Below are positions 9,040-14,160 of a stretch of DNA of 14,160 nt, in pieces (the stretch's first letter is position 1; each line of letters begins with the position of its first letter). This stretch comes from an uncultured Oscillospiraceae bacterium. Its GTDB lineage: Bacteria > Bacillota > Clostridia > Oscillospirales > Oscillospiraceae. The notes below the pieces were generated by a model. The model was not told the DNA's origin and searched no databases. It saw nothing but the letters and a program-made list of their open reading frames with translations. The position numbers and the translations under genes were made by a program. The DNA lies in NCBI GenBank assembly GCA_900763675.1, contig CAAFLE010000011.1, positions 1 to 14,160 on the forward strand, given 5' to 3'.

Positions 9040-9504
9040 ATGTTCCGCAACGCCGAAGAAAAGGATTTTTCCCTCTATATGGAGCTGGCGGGAGAGTTTT
9101 ACCACTCCCCCGCCGTGATGCACCCCATTCCGGAGCAGTATATGGAAAATACGTTCCGCGAAGCGATGCGCTCGGACGACTATATCATCCTGCGCATTCT
9201 GGAGGTGGACGGCGCCGCCGCGGGCTACGCCATCCTCTCGCGCAGCTTCTCGCCGGAGTCCGGCAGCCCGATCTGCTGGATCGAGGAGCTGTACATCCGT
9301 GAAGCGTTCCGCGGCCGCGGCATCGGCACGGAGTTTTTCGCCGCCGTGCGGCAGGAATTTCCCGGCGTCCGCCTCCGGCTGGAGGTCGAGCCGGAAAATC
9401 TCGGCGCAGTCGCGCTCTATAAGCGTCTCGGCTTTACGCCGCTGGAATACGTGAGCTACGTCGTCGAGCCGGACGCGGGCATTGACGCAGGGGGCGAACG
9501 CTGA
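9040..9504 (+). CDS. GNAT-family N-acetyltransferase, substrate unknown
   Basis: A 154-residue GNAT protein. The acetyl-CoA-binding motif A reads IEELYIREAFRGRGIG (81-96), and motif B is EVEPENLGAVALYKRLGF (115-132) with the usual Asn, Tyr and Gly-Phe. Such enzymes move an acetyl group from acetyl-CoA to an amine; the acceptor cannot be predicted. The open frame extends back to 8956 through the pseudogene, but ATG 9040 has a clean GAAAGGA (9024-9030) 9 nt upstream and gives the typical GNAT N-terminus. It is followed after only 2 nt by the DUF212 gene, so the two are one unit. No convincing promoter is visible in the 38 nt after the pseudogene; transcription may begin within or before it. Confidence 0.9.
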   Translation: MFRNAEEKDFSLYMELAGEFYHSPAVMHPIPEQYMENTFREAMRSDDYIILRILEVDGAAAGYAILSRSFSPESGSPICWIEELYIREAFRGRGIGTEFFAAVRQEFPGVRLRLEVEPENLGAVALYKRLGFTPLEYVSYVVEPDAGIDAGGER

Positions 9505-9506
9505 CC

Positions 9507-9965
9507 ATGTGGCTTCGCGAGCTTTTATCCAACCGGTTTCTGCTGACCGGCGTTTCGTCGTGGCTATGGGCGCAGATCATCAAAACGCTCATCCACGCGC
9601 TTGTTACCCGCAAGCTGGACCTCACGCGCCTCGTCGGCGACGGCGGGATGCCGAGCGGTCACTCCGCAACGGTATCCTCCCTTGCGGTCGCCGCGGCGTA
9701 TTCCTACGGGCTGGACTCGTTTGAGTTCGCCGTCGCCGCGGTGCTGGCGGTCATCGTCTGCAAGGACGCGATGGGCGTCCGGCTCGAGACCGGCAAACAG
9801 GCGGCGATCCTCAACGAGATCGTCCGTGCGTTCGACGATCTCTCCTCCGAAAAGCTCCCGGAGATCAAGCTCAAGGAGTTTGTCGGGCATACGCCCATTC
9901 AGGTGCTGGCTGGGATTCTGCTCGGCATTGTCAACGCGGTTCTTCTCCATTCGTTCTGGTTTTGA
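9507..9965 (+). CDS. DUF212 (YuiD-like) membrane protein, divergent PAP2 superfamily
   Basis: A 152-residue hydrophobic protein with the conserved blocks of the DUF212/YuiD family: GGMPSGHSAT (46-55), CKDAMGVRLETGKQA (85-99) and EFVGHTPIQVLAGILLG (124-140). The family is distantly related to PAP2 acid phosphatases, and PSGHS resembles one PAP2 motif, but the full phosphatase triad is not evident and function is unknown. About four hydrophobic stretches suggest a membrane protein. ATG 9507 follows the acetyltransferase stop by 2 nt, with an AGGGGGCGA site (about 9490-9498) inside the preceding gene. Its last 35 bp overlap the 3' end of the convergent hydrolase gene, and no terminator is seen between them. 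Confidence 0.9.
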   Translation: MWLRELLSNRFLLTGVSSWLWAQIIKTLIHALVTRKLDLTRLVGDGGMPSGHSATVSSLAVAAAYSYGLDSFEFAVAAVLAVIVCKDAMGVRLETGKQAAILNEIVRAFDDLSSEKLPEIKLKEFVGHTPIQVLAGILLGIVNAVLLHSFWF

Positions 9966-10881
9966 ACGTAATGCGCAGAAACCTCAGGCGAAGCGCCATC
10001 ACGGCCCGCATGAGATCGCTGTCCACGGCGATGTCATAGCCGTGCATAGCGCTTTTGATTTCGTGCCGCTCGCACGGCACGCCCTCGCTCTCCAGCCGGA
10101 GGGCGTAAGCCTCGCCCTCGTCGCGCAGACAGTCAAACTCCGCCATCTCGATATACGCCGGGGGCAGACCGCGCAGCGACGCGCTCTCCGCCGGGGAGAG
10201 ATACTCCCGCGGCGCAGAGAGCGCACCGGGCGCATACATGGCAAAGTATTTTTCCATGTCCCGGCTATTGCACATCGGGGTATCGGTGAATTGCCGGTAG
10301 CTTTCCGTGTTCATGCGCCGGTCCAGCACCGGGTAGAGCAGCAGCTGCGCACACGGCAGGGGAAGCGCCGCGTCGCGTGCCATAAGACAGAGCGCCGCCG
10401 CAAGATTCCCGCCCGCGCTGTCGCCGCCGACGGCGATCCGCCCGGCGTCAATGTGAAGCTTCGCCGCGTTTTCAAGCAGCCAGCGGTAGCCGGTCAGCGC
10501 GTCCTCGTGCGCCGAGGGAAACGTATGGCGCGGCGCGAGCCGGTAATCGGGCAGCGCGACGCAGACGCCAAGCTCCCGCGCAAACGTCCGTGCCAGCGCG
10601 AAATGGTGCGGCGCGGCGTTGAACACGAACCCGCCGCCGTGGAGAAAGTACAGCCCCGGCGTGACGCCGGACCGCTCCGCCGGTTCATAGACGAGCATCC
10701 GCATCATTCCGCCGCCGGACAGCGGCACGTGCCCGTGCCGGACGCGCACCGCCGCGCCGCTGCGCTGCGCGGCGTACAGAAGCTCCATCGGCGCCTGCGA
10801 GAGCCGCACGAACCACGGCGAGAGGGTCGATCTCATGTTCGCATAGCGCCGCAGATCGGGATGATACGTATATTCCGTCAT
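9931..10881 (-). CDS. Alpha/beta hydrolase, HSL (hormone-sensitive lipase) type esterase
   Basis: A 316-residue alpha/beta-fold esterase or lipase. The oxyanion-hole motif HGGGFVF is at 81-87, the nucleophile elbow GDSAGG at 153-158 (S155), the likely acid D250 in AEFDCLRDE, and the base H280 in SAMHGYD. PDYRLAP (111-117) is also typical of the HSL family. No signal peptide is seen, so it is probably cytoplasmic; the substrate is likely a short-chain or aryl ester but is not known. The frame is open up to 10944, but ATG 10881 has an AAGGAG site 10 nt upstream and is chosen. The gene begins 27 nt after the hairpin that follows lspA, which leaves little room for its own promoter. The 3' end overlaps the DUF212 gene. 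Confidence 0.92.
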   Translation of the reverse strand: MTEYTYHPDLRRYANMRSTLSPWFVRLSQAPMELLYAAQRSGAAVRVRHGHVPLSGGGMMRMLVYEPAERSGVTPGLYFLHGGGFVFNAAPHHFALARTFARELGVCVALPDYRLAPRHTFPSAHEDALTGYRWLLENAAKLHIDAGRIAVGGDSAGGNLAAALCLMARDAALPLPCAQLLLYPVLDRRMNTESYRQFTDTPMCNSRDMEKYFAMYAPGALSAPREYLSPAESASLRGLPPAYIEMAEFDCLRDEGEAYALRLESEGVPCERHEIKSAMHGYDIAVDSDLMRAVMALRLRFLRITFKTRTNGEEPR

Positions 10882-10908
10882 ATTCGTCCTGCTCCTTCGA
10901 TTTATGAA

Positions 10909-10944
10909 ATGCCCGCCGCCGGGAAACTGCCCGGCGGCGGGCAT
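10909..10944 (-). terminator. Perfect GC-rich hairpin after lspA
   Basis: GCCCGCCGCCGGG (10911-10923) pairs exactly with CCCGGCGGCGGGC (10930-10942) around a 6-nt loop, and two further A-T pairs extend it to 15 bp. It starts 3 nt after the lspA stop. On the minus strand only a short ATTTCATAAA follows, so the U-tract is poor. It may be a partial terminator, an RNA-stability stem, or a processing site between lspA and the hydrolase. Confidence 0.65.
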
Positions 10945-10947
10945 GAT

Positions 10948-11445
10948 TTATTTCGGTTCGGTTTTGTCCGGCTCCCTGCGCAGCAGCATGAGCAGCACAA
11001 AGAGAATGCAGCAGACGTTGATGGCGATGTCCGCAATGTTGAATACCGCAAAGTGCATGAATTCCAGCTCGAACATATCCACAACGTAGCCGTAGAGCGC
11101 ACGGTCGATGCCGTTGCCGACAGCGCCCGCCATCGCAAGCACCGCGAGCCAGCGCTCCCACGGCGCGGCGAGCTTTCGGCGCACGAGCGCCCACACGACG
11201 AGAACGCAGAACGCCGCGAGCAGCGCAAGGAACACCCATCGCCCGCCGGCGAGCATCCCGAACGCCACGCCGCTGTTGCGGATGTGCGTGAGATGGACAA
11301 CGCCCGGGATGAGCGGCAGCTGCTGCGCGGGCGCGGCGTTGAGCGGGATGTTCCGCACGACCCATGCCTTGAGCGCCTGATCCGCCGCGATGACGGCAAG
11401 CGACGCGAGGACGTATCCGATCACGGTTTTTTTCTCAGCTTTCAT
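10948..11445 (-). CDS. lspA: Lipoprotein signal peptidase (signal peptidase II)
   Basis: LspA is an inner-membrane aspartyl protease that cleaves the signal peptide of prolipoproteins before the lipidated cysteine. The 165-residue protein has four hydrophobic segments (about 8-28, 68-88, 97-115 and 134-156). Conserved marks are ADQALKAWV (21-29), RNSGVAFGML (56-65), AGAVGNGIDR (106-115), and the catalytic aspartates D123 in GYVVDMF and D139 in FNIADIAIN. ATG 11445 has AAGGAG (11456-11451) at 5-nt spacing. That ribosome site lies just 4 nt beyond the hairpin after hup, so expression must come from read-through or a promoter inside hup. Length and motifs are normal; confident. Confidence 0.97.
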   Translation of the reverse strand: MKAEKKTVIGYVLASLAVIAADQALKAWVVRNIPLNAAPAQQLPLIPGVVHLTHIRNSGVAFGMLAGGRWVFLALLAAFCVLVVWALVRRKLAAPWERWLAVLAMAGAVGNGIDRALYGYVVDMFELEFMHFAVFNIADIAINVCCILFVLLMLLRREPDKTEPK

Positions 11446-11460
11446 ACCGGCTCCTTAAAG

Positions 11461-11493
11461 GAAAGAGCTGCCCGGTGTCGGGGCAGCTCTTTC
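11461..11493 (-). terminator. Perfect 13-bp hairpin between hup and lspA
   Basis: GAAAGAGCTGCCC (11461-11473) pairs exactly with GGGCAGCTCTTTC (11481-11493) around a 7-nt loop, 7 nt past the hup coding end. On the minus strand the arm ends in CTCTTTC and is followed by CTTTAAGGAG, so the U-rich tail is partly inside the stem and merges with the lspA ribosome site. It is probably the hup terminator with some read-through. Confidence 0.7.
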
Positions 11494-11502
11494 GGAAAAA
11501 TC

Positions 11503-11781
11503 TTACTTCTTATCGACGGCTTCCTTGAGCGCCTTGCCCGCCTTGAACTGGGGAACGCGGGAAGCGGGAATCTCGATCTCCTTCTTGGTCTTGGGGTTGC
11601 GGCCCATGCGGACGCCGCGCTCCTTGACGTCGAAAGCGCCGAAGCCGACAAGCTGCACCTTCTCGCCCTGGATCAGGGTCTCGGTGATGGTCTCGAGAGA
11701 AGCGTTGACGGCAAGCTCGCTGTCCTTCTTGGACAGACCGGTCTTTTCGGCGACCTGAGCGATAAGTTCTGTTTTGTTCAT
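11503..11781 (-). CDS. hup: HU-family DNA-binding protein
   Basis: A 92-residue histone-like protein of the HU/HBsu type that bends and compacts DNA as a dimer in the nucleoid. It begins MNKTELIAQVAEKTGLSKKD. The central block is VGFGAFDVKERGVRMGRNP, with the DNA-intercalating proline P63 in RNPKTKKEI. It ends VPQFKAGKALKEAVDKK, the standard C-terminus. The frame is open upstream, but ATG 11781 has a strong AGGAGG site and gives the exact family length. It has its own promoter candidate (11906-11934), a structured leader of about 118 nt, and a hairpin directly downstream, so a short abundant mRNA is likely. HU and IHF are hard to separate in principle; sequence and length favour HU. Confidence 0.97.
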   Translation of the reverse strand: MNKTELIAQVAEKTGLSKKDSELAVNASLETITETLIQGEKVQLVGFGAFDVKERGVRMGRNPKTKKEIEIPASRVPQFKAGKALKEAVDKK

Positions 11782-11811
11782 GGTGATCCTCCTCATTTGT
11801 TCACAGTCTTC

Positions 11812-11890
11812 CCGTCCGCAGCGGCGCTTGCCGCCGGGCCGGACGGTCGGATGGATTTCTGTTTTTCTGCGGCGCGGGAGCGGCGCTCCC
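11812..11890 (-). other. Structured 5' leader of hup with two hairpins
   Basis: Two GC-rich stems lie in the predicted leader. One is GGGAGC (11876-11881) with GCTCCC (11885-11890). The other is CCGTCCG (11812-11818) with CGGACGG (11840-11846), enclosing GCGGC (11821-11825) with GCCGC (11830-11834) around a 4-nt loop. Neither has a following T-run. They may stabilise the mRNA or take part in translational control; no known riboswitch class is recognised. Confidence 0.4.
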
Positions 11891-11905
11891 AAACTGCGCC
11901 CGGCA

Positions 11906-11934
11906 ACCGTACCATATTTTTCTCCATAAAGCAA
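11906..11934 (-). promoter_or_regulatory. Candidate promoter of hup
   Basis: On the minus strand TTGCTT (11934-11929) and TACGGT (11911-11906) are 17 nt apart, and TGG before the -10 box gives an extended -10. Both boxes are imperfect, so the assignment is moderate. The predicted start is near 11899. Confidence 0.45.
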
Positions 11935-11944
11935 GAGGAAATTC

Positions 11945-11997
11945 AAAAAACGCTTGATATTCCGCTCTTTTTTGCGAAATCTTTCCGTTTGGAGCGG
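11945..11997 (-). terminator. Weak terminator candidate after the flippase gene
   Basis: Directly after the flippase stop, CCGCTC (minus strand, 11997-11992) can pair with GAGCGG (11967-11962) over a 24-nt loop that has its own small stem. Six T (11950-11945) follow only after a further 11 nt. The long loop and detached T-run make this a doubtful terminator. Confidence 0.3.
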
Positions 11998-13695
11998 TCA
12001 GCGGTCTTTCTTTTTCAGATGCGCTCCGCCGCGGCTCGCACTCCGGCGGGTCGTTCCGGACGAACGGCTTTCACCGCCGAGCGTGTGCAGATGCAGCAGC
12101 TGCCCGATCTTGTCGCCCTTCGGAATGAGCGCCATATCCTCCATGGTGACGGCGCGGGTAAGACCGATCATCACTACGTATACGACCACCGCCGCCGCGA
12201 TGGCGGCGACCATCGCGCCCGCCATGGCAAGCCGCTCGGAGAGCGAGCGCAGCGGGATGCGCACGAGACCGTACACCGCCCACGCCGTCACGCCCATCGC
12301 AAGACTCGAGAGCAGCGGTGCACCGAGAACGCGCCCCAGATGCGGAGCGCTGCCGAGCGCCCGGCAGAGGAAGAAATAGTCCAGAATACAGATGATGGCA
12401 AAGCAGCAGATGCTGCCGACCGGAGCGCCCTGAATGTTGATCGCCGCCGTGCCGACAAGCACCCAGTTGACCGCGATCTTCACAACGCCGCCCACGGCGG
12501 TGCTGATGATGGGGAGCTTTTCTCTGCCGCTCGCCTGCAAAATGGCGTTGCACATCATGGACATACAAACGAAGAACGACGCGACGGCGAGCAGCTTCAA
12601 AAGCCCGGGTCCCGCCGGGTTGCTGCCCCAGTAGACCACGCGGAACACCGGCTCGGCAAGCACGAACAGTCCCACCGCCATCGGCATCGTAACGACCGCG
12701 GAGATGCGCAGCGACGACTCGGCAAGCTCGCCCGCCGCGGCGCGGTCGCCGCGGGTGAGATGCCCGACGATCGCCGGGACGATGCTCAGCGTGAGCGGCG
12801 TGATGAAGTACGAGGGGAGATTGTAGAATGTCTGCGCCTTGCCGTAAACGCCGTAAAGCTCGCGGGCGCTCTTCTCGGCGAACCCGGCGGCGGATTGCAG
12901 CCGGTTGAGGCAGAGACCGTTATCGAGCAGATTGATGAGCGAGAGCACCGACGAGCCGATGGCGATCGGAATGCCGATACGCAGAAACTCGCGCACGATC
13001 GTTTCCCGGCTGTCGGGAATGTCTGCCACGCCGTAGGGCTTTGCCGGGTAGTTGCGGCGCTTGTAGAGCGCCATATACACGAGAGCGCCGAGCGCCCCCG
13101 CCGTAACGCCGAAGATCGCGCCCGCCGAAGCGATGGGCAGCGGCTTATGCGCCCGGATGAGCAGAAACGCGAGCGACAGCCCGACGACGAGCTTGCCGAC
13201 CTCCTCGACCACCTGCCCGAACGCCGTGGGGATCATGTTCCCGCGTCCCTGACAGTAGCCGCGGTAGGCGGACGTAAGACACACGATCACGACCGCCGGG
13301 GCAAGCGCAAGAATGCTCGGCGCGGCGTCGGTGTTGCCCATCATGGCGGCAAGCTGCCGGTTGAGGAGGAGCATGAACAGCGTGAAGAACCCGCCGATGA
13401 CGGCGAGCGTTCCGGCGGCGGTGCGGAAAATGCGCTGCACCTGCGCGGGACGGTCGAGCGTGTCCGCCTCCGAGATCATCCGCGAAAGCGCCACCGGGAA
13501 CCCGGCGGTCGCCAGCGTGAGGAAAAAGCTGTAGATATTATACGCCACCATGAAGTGGGCGAAGCCCTCGTCGCCGAGCAGCTTCATGCTGCCTAGCGGG
13601 AGCTTATAGAAGAACGCCGCGATCTTGACGATGACCGTTGTGCCGACCATGATCGCCGCGCCGTGGAGATAGTTTTGCTTTTTGGCTTCGGACAA
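11998..13695 (-). CDS. MOP-superfamily lipid-linked polysaccharide flippase (SpoVB/MurJ-like)
   Basis: A 565-residue multi-spanning membrane protein with about 14 hydrophobic segments. The N-terminus (KKQNYLHGAAIMVGTTVIVK, then FFYKLPLGSMKLLGDEGFAH) and the block AGFPVALSRMISEADT are typical of SpoVB/YtgP/MurJ relatives, which flip lipid-linked precursors such as lipid II. SpoVB is needed for spore cortex in Bacillus; whether this copy serves vegetative wall or spore cortex cannot be told. The frame is open up to 13911, but TTG 13695 with GGGAGG 7 nt upstream yields the normal N-terminus; the first internal ATG would cut into helix 1. The C-terminus ends in a basic, Ser/Arg-rich cytoplasmic tail (ESRSSGTTRRSASRGG, then AHLKKKDR), longer than usual. 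A good promoter precedes it at 13761-13789. Confidence 0.9.
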   Translation of the reverse strand: MSEAKKQNYLHGAAIMVGTTVIVKIAAFFYKLPLGSMKLLGDEGFAHFMVAYNIYSFFLTLATAGFPVALSRMISEADTLDRPAQVQRIFRTAAGTLAVIGGFFTLFMLLLNRQLAAMMGNTDAAPSILALAPAVVIVCLTSAYRGYCQGRGNMIPTAFGQVVEEVGKLVVGLSLAFLLIRAHKPLPIASAGAIFGVTAGALGALVYMALYKRRNYPAKPYGVADIPDSRETIVREFLRIGIPIAIGSSVLSLINLLDNGLCLNRLQSAAGFAEKSARELYGVYGKAQTFYNLPSYFITPLTLSIVPAIVGHLTRGDRAAAGELAESSLRISAVVTMPMAVGLFVLAEPVFRVVYWGSNPAGPGLLKLLAVASFFVCMSMMCNAILQASGREKLPIISTAVGGVVKIAVNWVLVGTAAINIQGAPVGSICCFAIICILDYFFLCRALGSAPHLGRVLGAPLLSSLAMGVTAWAVYGLVRIPLRSLSERLAMAGAMVAAIAAAVVVYVVMIGLTRAVTMEDMALIPKGDKIGQLLHLHTLGGESRSSGTTRRSASRGGAHLKKKDR

Positions 13696-13702
13696 GACCG
13701 TT

Positions 13703-13708
13703 CCTCCC
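13703..13708 (-). promoter_or_regulatory. Ribosome binding site that sets the TTG start of the flippase
   Basis: GGGAGG, within AAAGGGAGGAA on the minus strand, lies 7 nt before TTG 13695. No ATG or GTG in frame has a comparable site, so the TTG start is preferred. Confidence 0.8.
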
Positions 13709-13760
13709 TTTGCGCTGGTGCGCCGCACGATTCCATGAAAAGGATATGCGGTATTTTTGT

Positions 13761-13789
13761 ATTTTACACCAACACCCGGGAAAAGGCAA
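13761..13789 (-). promoter_or_regulatory. Sigma-A promoter of the flippase gene, -35 box inside a hairpin
   Basis: On the minus strand TTGCCT (13789-13784) and TAAAAT (13766-13761) are separated by exactly 17 nt. The predicted start is near 13754, giving a leader of about 58 nt. The -35 box lies across the loop and arm of the 13-bp inverted repeat at 13775-13811. Confidence 0.6.
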
Positions 13790-13811
13790 GCAAAGCAAGC
13801 CTTTTCCCGGG
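13775..13811. repeat. Perfect 13-bp inverted repeat upstream of the flippase gene
   Basis: CCCGGGAAAAGGC (13775-13787) is the exact reverse complement of GCCTTTTCCCGGG (13799-13811), with an 11-nt loop containing two AAGCAA-like repeats. No clean T-run follows on either strand. It may terminate transcription coming from the right edge, or act as an operator, because it overlaps the flippase promoter. Confidence 0.55.
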
Positions 13812-13822
13812 CGGAGGAAAGT

Positions 13823-14026
13823 TTATTTTGTTGAATATAATGCCGCCAATTCAACGTAAGCGCCACGTGGAAACACAAGGATTCCTGCGCTGCGGTCTTT
13901 CCCACAAACAAGCAAGCATTTCACAGGAGGACGTTCGGCATAAGCATCTGCCGATTCTTCTAAGAAAACACGGTCTGCCAGCATATCCGTTACAAAGTTT
14001 TCGTAATCTGTCGGGTTTAGCGTCGA
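13823..14026 (-). pseudogene. C-terminal fragment of an unidentified protein
   Basis: A minus-strand frame of 67 codons reads STLNPTDYENFVTDMLADRV, then FLEESADAYAERPPVKCLLV, then CGKDRSAGILVFPRGAYVEL and AALYSTK before TAA. Amino-acid composition is balanced and protein-like, unlike the overlapping frames. Codon use (GAA, GAT, TTA, CCT, CGT, GTT) differs from the GC-ending codons of the neighbours, suggesting acquired DNA. There is no start: a stop lies just upstream (14029-14027), and the internal ATG at 13984 has no ribosome site. The part before the fragment is missing and replaced by the inverted-repeat segment to the right. The family is not recognised. It could also be a short functional peptide gene, which is less likely without a ribosome site. 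Confidence 0.5.
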
Positions 14027-14045
14027 TTAACAAGAGCACACACGT

Positions 14046-14150
14046 CGGACAGCCAGCCTTTTCGGTGCTTTTTGCCCTTTTCTCCTTGGCGGGCGTCAGC
14101 CCGCCTGCGTCCAAAAGAACAAAAATCCCTCGAAAATCCAAGGCTGTCCG
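14046..14150. repeat. Long-range inverted repeat with inner hairpin at the right edge
   Basis: CGGACAGCC (14046-14054) is the reverse complement of GGCTGTCCG (14142-14150); one more T-A pair extends it to 10 bp. Between them GGCGGGC (14088-14094) pairs with GCCCGCC (14099-14105) around GTCA. The layout resembles a small palindromic repeat or the end of a non-autonomous element, but no transposase or target duplication is visible and the unit may continue past the window. No convincing gene is seen in 14027-14160. Confidence 0.45.
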
Positions 14151-14160
14151 ATGCGAAGCA

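Noticed and set aside
8717..9050. Three minus-strand open frames in the uvrB-GNAT spacer
   Set aside because: They are opposite the CMD-cupin remnant, whose plus-strand motifs explain the sequence.
9601..13596. A 1331-codon plus-strand open frame running opposite the hydrolase, lspA, hup and flippase genes
   Set aside because: It is rich in Arg, His, Ala and Glu, has no recognisable domain, and lies antisense to four well-identified genes. GC-ending codons in those genes suppress stops on the opposite strand.
13851..14141. A 96-codon minus-strand open frame with many Cys and Arg residues
   Set aside because: It crosses the inverted repeat, has no ribosome site, and overlaps a frame with far more protein-like composition (13823-14026).

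Overview
The window looks like a chromosomal segment of a GC-rich member of the Bacillota, class Clostridia (an Oscillospirales-like organism is the best guess). The reasons are strong AGGAGG-type ribosome binding sites, a SpoVB/MurJ-type flippase, a DUF212 (YuiD-like) protein, a DNA polymerase I with a degenerate proofreading domain, and heavy use of G/C-ending codons. The taxonomic placement is inference from gene content and style, not from a marker gene.

Positions 1-397 are noncoding. A probable plus-strand terminator (11-39) belongs to a gene left of the window, and a clear minus-strand terminator (359-389) closes the first operon. Between them lies about 320 bp with three adjacent DnaA-box-like 9-mers (177-206) and a perfect 9-bp hairpin (294-318). 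Positions 398-8572 form one tightly packed minus-strand operon, transcribed uvrB - MATE exporter - polA - rimI - tsaD - radC. It has 4- and 13-nt overlaps or very short gaps, starts at a good sigma-A promoter (8605-8633) and ends at the terminator after radC. It joins nucleotide-excision repair (UvrB), gap filling (PolI) and RadC with the tRNA t6A enzyme TsaD and the acetyltransferase RimI, and has a drug/metabolite exporter in the middle.

Positions 8573-9965 are on the plus strand. An AT-rich spacer is followed by a decayed carboxymuconolactone-decarboxylase/cupin gene (8723-9001) that no intact reading frame reveals, then a two-gene unit of a GNAT acetyltransferase and a DUF212 membrane protein. 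The DUF212 gene overlaps tail to tail by 35 bp with a minus-strand alpha/beta hydrolase.

Positions 9931-13695 are minus-strand again: SpoVB/MurJ-like lipid-linked oligosaccharide flippase, HU (hup), lipoprotein signal peptidase (lspA), and an HSL-type alpha/beta hydrolase. Two perfect GC-rich hairpins sit directly between hup and lspA and between lspA and the hydrolase, leaving almost no room for separate promoters. The right edge (13823-14160) is lower in GC with different codon use. It carries the C-terminal end of an unidentified protein whose upstream part has been replaced by an inverted-repeat segment, and it reads as a scar of acquired DNA.

No RNA gene, CRISPR array, complete mobile element or clearly new multi-gene system was found. 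The points most worth a second look are the CMD-cupin remnant, the hairpin-punctuated hup-lspA-hydrolase run, the DnaA-box-like cluster, and the right-edge fragment with its inverted repeat.
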